From the NCBI RefSeq assembly GCF_900091555.1, contig NZ_FMCX01000002.1:186001-250000 (forward strand): a stretch of DNA of 64,000 bases, given 5' to 3'. The notes under the pieces were generated by a model. It had not been told where the DNA came from and made no database searches. It worked only from the letters and a program-made list of their open reading frames with translations. The position numbers and the translations under genes were made by a program. Below are positions 60,042 to 64,000 of the stretch, piece after piece (position 1 is the stretch's first letter; each line of letters starts with the position of its first letter). This stretch comes from Micromonospora mirobrigensis (GTDB lineage: Bacteria > Actinomycetota > Actinomycetes > Mycobacteriales > Micromonosporaceae).

Positions 60042-60123
60042 CAGCCGTCCCTTCGCCTCGATGCGTGTCTGCCTGTTGCGGTACCGCGAACCGGGCCGGT
60101 GGGGTGCCGCCGCCGGCCGGAGG

Positions 60124-60921
60124 TCATGCGCCCACCAGGGCGCTCAGCCGGACGCCGGACGTGGTGGCCACCACCAGCCGCCCGTCCGGCACCGGACGCC
60201 AGGCCGGGTCGTCGTCGCAGGGCTCGGAGGCCACCAGGACCGAGTCCGCGGTGGCGAGCACCGACAGGGCGTGCCCGGCCACGCTGGCCACCACCGTGCT
60301 GCCGTCGGTGAGCAGCAGGTTGAGCCGCGAACCGGGGGCGACCCCGGTCACCGCCGCGACGGTCCCGGCGACCGCATCCGCCAGCTCGGCGCCGGCCCGC
60401 AGCCGGTGCCGGACCAAGGCCCAGAGCAGCGCCGAGTCGGTCGGCGCGTCGAGGGTGAGCAGGTCGCGCACCGGCAGCTCGGCGGCGAGCCCGGCCACCG
60501 AGTCCGGCCAGCCCCGGACCACCCCGTTGTGGCTGAACAGCCAGCGGCCGTCGGCGAACGGCGCCGCGGCGGTGGCCACCACCGGCATCCCCACGGTGGC
60601 CGACCGGACGGCGGCCAGCACCGCGCCGCTGCTGGTCGCCGCCGCCAGCTCCGGCAGCGTCGGGTCGCTCCAGATCGGCGTGTCCCGCCGGTAGCGCACC
60701 GGCGTGCCGCCGCCGCGCGCCGGCTCGCCCCCGCCGTCGCGTCGCTGCCCCGGCGCCGGGTCGCGGGGATACCAGCCGACCCCGAACCCGTCGGCGTTGA
60801 CCGTCCCGCCGCCGCGCATGTCGCGCGGCGCCCAGGACTGGCGCAGCAGCGAGTACGGCGGGTCGAGCAGCAGGGTGCGCAGGGCGACCGGCGGCCCGAG
60901 GTACGCCAGGTGCCGGCACAT
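60124..60921 (-). CDS. egtC: Class II glutamine amidotransferase EgtC
   Basis: A 265-aa N-terminal nucleophile hydrolase that removes the gamma-glutamyl group from the hercynyl-gamma-glutamylcysteine sulfoxide intermediate. The catalytic Cys2 follows the initiator Met (MCRHLAYLG), and the family motifs NADGFGVGWY, WLFSHNGVVRGWPDS and LLWALVRHRLRAG are present. It lies 34 bp after egtB. The start is fixed by the need for a processed N-terminal Cys. Confidence 0.94.
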   Translation of the reverse strand: MCRHLAYLGPPVALRTLLLDPPYSLLRQSWAPRDMRGGGTVNADGFGVGWYPRDPAPGQRRDGGGEPARGGGTPVRYRRDTPIWSDPTLPELAAATSSGAVLAAVRSATVGMPVVATAAAPFADGRWLFSHNGVVRGWPDSVAGLAAELPVRDLLTLDAPTDSALLWALVRHRLRAGAELADAVAGTVAAVTGVAPGSRLNLLLTDGSTVVASVAGHALSVLATADSVLVASEPCDDDPAWRPVPDGRLVVATTSGVRLSALVGA

Positions 60922-60955
60922 CAGCGGCCCGCCCCCGACCCCGGGTGGCCGGCCG

Positions 60956-62287
60956 TCACCCGCGGGCCTCCTCGGCGGTGGCGTCCCGGGCGCAGCGGAA
61001 GCCGCTGAAGATCTGCCGCCGGATCGGGTAGTCCCAGTTGCGGAAGGTGCCCCGGCAGGCGGACCGGTCGGTGCCGAACGAGCCGCCGCGCAGCACCCGG
61101 TGGTCGTCGCCGAAGAAGACCTCGGAGTACTCCCGGTACGGGAAGGCGGTGAAGCCGGGATGCCCGCGGAAGGTCGTCGAGGTCCACTCCCACACGTCGC
61201 CGACGAGCTGGTGCACCCCGAGCGGCGAGGCGCCGGCCGGGTACGCGCCCACCGGCGCCGGCCACAGGTGCCGCTGGTCCAGGTTGGCGTGGGCGGAGGT
61301 GGGATCCTCGTCGCCCCACGGGTAGCGGCGGGACCGACCGGTGGCCGGATCCCAGCGGGCCGCCTTCTCCCACTCGGCCTCGGTCGGCAGCCGCCGGCCC
61401 GCCCAGGCCGCGTACGCCTGCGCCTCGTGGAAGCAGACGTGCACCACCGGCTCGTCGTCGCGCACCGCCGACCAGCGGCCGAAGCGCCGGTACGCCCAGC
61501 CGTCGCCGTCGCGCCGCCAGTGCATCGGCGCGGTCAGGTCCGCCTCGACCCGGTGCCGCCACCCCTCGGTGCTCCACCAGCGCGGGTCGTCGTACCCGCC
61601 CTCGGCGATGAACCGCCGGTAGTCCCCGTTGGTCACCGGGGCGGCGTCGATGACGTACGCGGGCAGCTCGACGGTGTGCGCCGGGCGCTCGTTGTCCAGC
61701 GCCCACGGGTCGGTCGAGGTGCCCATGGTGAACGGCCCGGCCGGCACCAGCACCTCGCCGGCCACCCGCGCGGTCGGCTCGGGCGGCGGTGGGGCGTGCA
61801 GGACCGGCGGCCCGGAGCGCAGCTGGTGGGTGGCGAGCATGGTCTCGTCGTGCTGCTGCTCGTGCTGCACGATCATCCCGAACGCGAACCCGTCCTCGAC
61901 CAGCTTCCGGTCGGTGAACCGGGCGGCGTCGAGCAGGTCGTACACCTTGTCCCGGACCTGCGCCACGTACGCCCGCGCCTCGGCCGGCGGGAGCAGCGGC
62001 AGGGACGGGCGGTCCTTGCGGGGCTGTTTGAAGGCGTCGTAGAGGTCGTCGATGTCCTGGCGGACCGGTGGACGCCGGCCGACGTCCCGGACCAGCCAGA
62101 GCTCCTCCTGGTTGCCCACGTGGGCGAGGTCCCAGACCAGCGGCGACATCAGCGGTGAGTGCTGCCGCACCAGGTCCGCGTCGTCCACCGCGTCGGTCAG
62201 CAGGGCGGTCCGCTCCCGGGTACGCCCCAGCTCCGTCGCGATCCGGCCGCGCAGCCGCTCGGCCTCCGGTTGGTCGGTGATGGTCAC
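60956..62287 (-). CDS. egtB: Hercynine oxygenase EgtB
   Basis: A 443-aa non-heme iron sulfoxide synthase joining gamma-glutamylcysteine to hercynine. The N-terminal DinB-like domain carries the iron ligands H56 (LAHVGNQ) and H142/H146 (QHEQQHDETM). The C-terminal FGE-sulfatase fold has GPFTMGTSTDPWALDNERPA, RRLPTEAEWEKAARW, GDVWEWTSTTFRGHPG and RGGSFGTDRSACRGTFRNWD. The GTG at 62287 shares GTGA with the egtA stop; longer frames are rejected. Confidence 0.96.
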   Translation of the reverse strand: MTITDQPEAERLRGRIATELGRTRERTALLTDAVDDADLVRQHSPLMSPLVWDLAHVGNQEELWLVRDVGRRPPVRQDIDDLYDAFKQPRKDRPSLPLLPPAEARAYVAQVRDKVYDLLDAARFTDRKLVEDGFAFGMIVQHEQQHDETMLATHQLRSGPPVLHAPPPPEPTARVAGEVLVPAGPFTMGTSTDPWALDNERPAHTVELPAYVIDAAPVTNGDYRRFIAEGGYDDPRWWSTEGWRHRVEADLTAPMHWRRDGDGWAYRRFGRWSAVRDDEPVVHVCFHEAQAYAAWAGRRLPTEAEWEKAARWDPATGRSRRYPWGDEDPTSAHANLDQRHLWPAPVGAYPAGASPLGVHQLVGDVWEWTSTTFRGHPGFTAFPYREYSEVFFGDDHRVLRGGSFGTDRSACRGTFRNWDYPIRRQIFSGFRCARDATAEEARG

Positions 62288-63513
62288 CGCAGTCCCCTCT
62301 CCGCGGCGGCGAGCCGCCGCCGGATCCCTCGGCTGGTCTCCTCGTGCACGTCGGCGGGCAGGTGCAGTCTCGGCAGCGCGGACAGCGCCAGCTCGAACAG
62401 CGCCGCGGCGGCCCGGGCCAGCGGCGGGTCGGACAGCCCGTAGCGGGCGGCGGCGTGCCACCGGTCGCCGACCGGACCGGCGGCGTCGAGAGCCGCGGCG
62501 ACCGTGCCGGGCTCGGCGAACAGCGCCGTCAGCACCGCGAGGGGGATCCGCCAGTCCCGGTCGGGCTGGGCGTCGAGGTAGCGGATCTCCAGGTAGCCGC
62601 GGGGGCGTACCGGTGGGAACAGGGTGCTGACGTGGTAGTCCAGGTCGTCGGTGGTGGGTGGCCGGGGCAGCGCGCCGTCGATCCAGTCGGCGAAGGTCAC
62701 CCCGGCCGGCGGGGTCCAGTCGGGGCCGGCGCCCCGCACGCACAGCAGCGGCGCGGCCAGCACGTACTCCGTCCAGGCGGCGACGGGATCCCGGTCGGCG
62801 CGGTGCGGTGACCAGACCGGCCGGGTCCGGGCCGGGTCGATGGCCAGCCAGGCGGCCATCCGGGCCGACGCCCATCCGGTCCGGCGGCCGGCGTGCCGGT
62901 CGGCGGTGGCGAACGCGGCGAGCAGCGGCGGGCCGACCGCGTGCACCGCCGCCCACCGGACCGGCAGCTCCGCCGCCTCCCCCGCGTCGAGGCAGACCTG
63001 GAGGCCGGCGGTGCTGTACATCATGGTGCGGCCGGCCGGGCCGCGGCGGTCGAACACGCATCGCATGGCCCGGTAGCGGGGAGTCTCGACCACCGGCCGC
63101 GGGACCCGCCAGGGGTCGATGCCGGTGCCGCCGAGGACCAGTCCGGCCGCATCCAGCAGGCCGGTCAACTGGTCGATGTCCCCCTCGGTGGCGCTGATCA
63201 GCGCGGCGACCGAGGGTCGCGGTGGGGTGGAGATCTCCACCTGCCCGCCGGGCTCCACCGTCACGGCCCCGCCGTGGGCCAGTGGCTCCGCCGGACTGCC
63301 ACCGTCGAGCGTGGTCGGGCTGTGCCGCCCCAGCGCCCGGCGGAGCCGGTCCCGATCCACCGGGCGCGCCGGGTCGGCGGCGTCGTGCACGGTCCATTCC
63401 AGTTCCACGCCGGTGTGCACCGGCGGCCCGGTCTTGAAGCAGATCCGGGCGAGGTGACTGGCGGCGGTGTCCGCCTCCCGCAGGACGGGCCGGTCCAGCT
63501 CGGGCATCGTCAC
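62284..63513 (-). CDS. egtA: Glutamate-cysteine ligase EgtA
   Basis: A 409-aa GCS2-type ligase that makes gamma-glutamylcysteine for EgtB. Typical parts: GVELEWTVHD near the N terminus, VTVEPGGQVEISTPPRPSV, YRAMRCVFDRRGPAGRTMMY and STAGLQVCLDAG. The GTG at 63513 is favoured because GGAGGAG lies 11 nt upstream; ATG 63507 is a close alternative, and the longer frame to 63603 adds an Arg-rich tail with no support. It is first in the operon and overlaps egtB by 4 nt. Confidence 0.93.
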   Translation of the reverse strand: MTMPELDRPVLREADTAASHLARICFKTGPPVHTGVELEWTVHDAADPARPVDRDRLRRALGRHSPTTLDGGSPAEPLAHGGAVTVEPGGQVEISTPPRPSVAALISATEGDIDQLTGLLDAAGLVLGGTGIDPWRVPRPVVETPRYRAMRCVFDRRGPAGRTMMYSTAGLQVCLDAGEAAELPVRWAAVHAVGPPLLAAFATADRHAGRRTGWASARMAAWLAIDPARTRPVWSPHRADRDPVAAWTEYVLAAPLLCVRGAGPDWTPPAGVTFADWIDGALPRPPTTDDLDYHVSTLFPPVRPRGYLEIRYLDAQPDRDWRIPLAVLTALFAEPGTVAAALDAAGPVGDRWHAAARYGLSDPPLARAAAALFELALSALPRLHLPADVHEETSRGIRRRLAAAERGLR

Positions 63514-63663
63514 CAACGGTCCGGCTCCTCCCCCGCGCTGGGTCCGCCTCTGCCGTCGGGCGCCACCCATCGTCGCCGGGGGCGGTGTCCGCGGTCTCAC
63601 CATCTTCTGTCTAGCAGACGAATTTCGCCGGCCGGGCTGGACGGGTTTTTGTCCGGGTCGGTC

Positions 63664-63698
63664 GGCCGGGGTGGCCCGGCCCGTCGGCCCGCGCGGGC
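63664..63698 (-). terminator. Hairpins after the terminal gene
   Basis: A 7-bp stem (63664-63670 with 63675-63681, loop GTGG) and a 12-bp palindrome (63687-63698) lie directly after the stop at 63699 on the minus strand. They probably end that gene's transcript before the egt promoter region. Confidence 0.5.
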
Positions 63699-64000
63699 TC
63701 AGTCGGTGCGGCGGGCGGTCGGCTGGGCGCCGGCGGTGGACTCCGGCCCGGCGGGACGGGTGGCGGGGGCGGACGCCGCGCGGGTGGCCCGGGCCGACGG
63801 GCCGGTGGCCGGCTTCGACCGGTGCGGGGAGGCGCCCGGGGCGGGTGCGGTGCGGTGCGGTGTGCCACCGGGCGCCGGCGAGGTGCGGTCCGGCCCCGGG
63901 GTGCCGTCCCCGCCGGAGGGCGGGACCATCTGCCGGCAGTACCCGTCGACCCGCTCGGCGCCGCCGGCCGCCTCGACCAGGGGCCGGAACCCCGGGGTGC
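63699..64000 (-). CDS. Partial protein with low-complexity C terminus
   Basis: The minus-strand frame is open from the window edge to the TGA at 63699, giving about 100 C-terminal residues. The first part (FRPLVEAAGGAERVDGYCRQ) looks like a folded region; the remainder is Pro/Ala/Thr/Ser/Gly-rich and basic (PGGTPHRTAPAPGASPHRSK), probably disordered. It does not look like EgtE. No function can be assigned. Confidence 0.6.
   Translation of the reverse strand, partial: TPGFRPLVEAAGGAERVDGYCRQMVPPSGGDGTPGPDRTSPAPGGTPHRTAPAPGASPHRSKPATGPSARATRAASAPATRPAGPESTAGAQPTARRTD

Overview
The window is a very GC-rich chromosomal segment from an actinomycete. Codon use, frequent GTG starts, 4-nt GTGA/ATGA gene overlaps, intrinsic hairpins mostly without T-tracts, and the gene set (ergothioneine operon, LacI-controlled xylan locus, LPXTG protein) fit a Micromonosporaceae-like organism; that placement is inference. 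I saw no tRNA, rRNA, CRISPR array, insertion sequence or replication origin, and both ends cut through genes.

Layout. 1-2.8 kb: end of a GGQ-domain release-factor-like gene, then an alpha/beta hydrolase coupled to a cytochrome P450. 2.8-6.4 kb: rtcB RNA ligase preceded by an unlisted 42-aa ORF and an intrinsic terminator; a BlaI-type repressor/M56 peptidase pair; and a divergent PAP2 phosphatase, with two BlaI-like operators between them. 6.4-13.1 kb: esterase, a deleted alcohol dehydrogenase pseudogene, M20 amidohydrolase, DinB protein, secreted metalloprotease, DedA protein and VanX-like lipoprotein. 13.2-23.4 kb: xylan utilisation (CE7 esterase, GH10 xylanase, LacI regulator, three ABC importer genes without an ATPase, GH3 glycosidase, second LacI). 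23.4-40.3 kb: a D,D-carboxypeptidase, then a secreted copper-oxidase locus: CopC-CopD fusion, small anchored protein, three two-domain cupredoxin proteins, a 1727-aa beta-helix protein and a divergent OmpR/histidine kinase pair.

40.3-49.4 kb: a minus-strand lipid/glycan operon (PAP2-flippase fusion, GT28-like transferase, CE4 deacetylase, DMT transporter), a second D,D-carboxypeptidase, an SPFH protein, a small phosphatase and an LPVTG surface protein. 49.4-56.7 kb: exopolysaccharide genes (DUF4012, GT4, low-molecular-weight phosphatase, Wzz/BY-kinase, CapD-like enzyme). 56.7-59 kb: an NhaA remnant and a Mn operon headed by a yybP-ykoY riboswitch (GDT1-type exporter, DUF1622 and two small genes). 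59-63.5 kb: egtABCD for ergothioneine, without egtE. The window ends in a partial low-complexity gene.

The most unusual material is the copper-oxidase locus. The copper ligands needed for one multicopper oxidase centre are divided between two separate proteins, and a third homologue has lost nearly all of them. The rtcB leader, the BlaI-type operators facing a PAP2 gene, and the riboswitch operon with unknown small genes are the next best leads.
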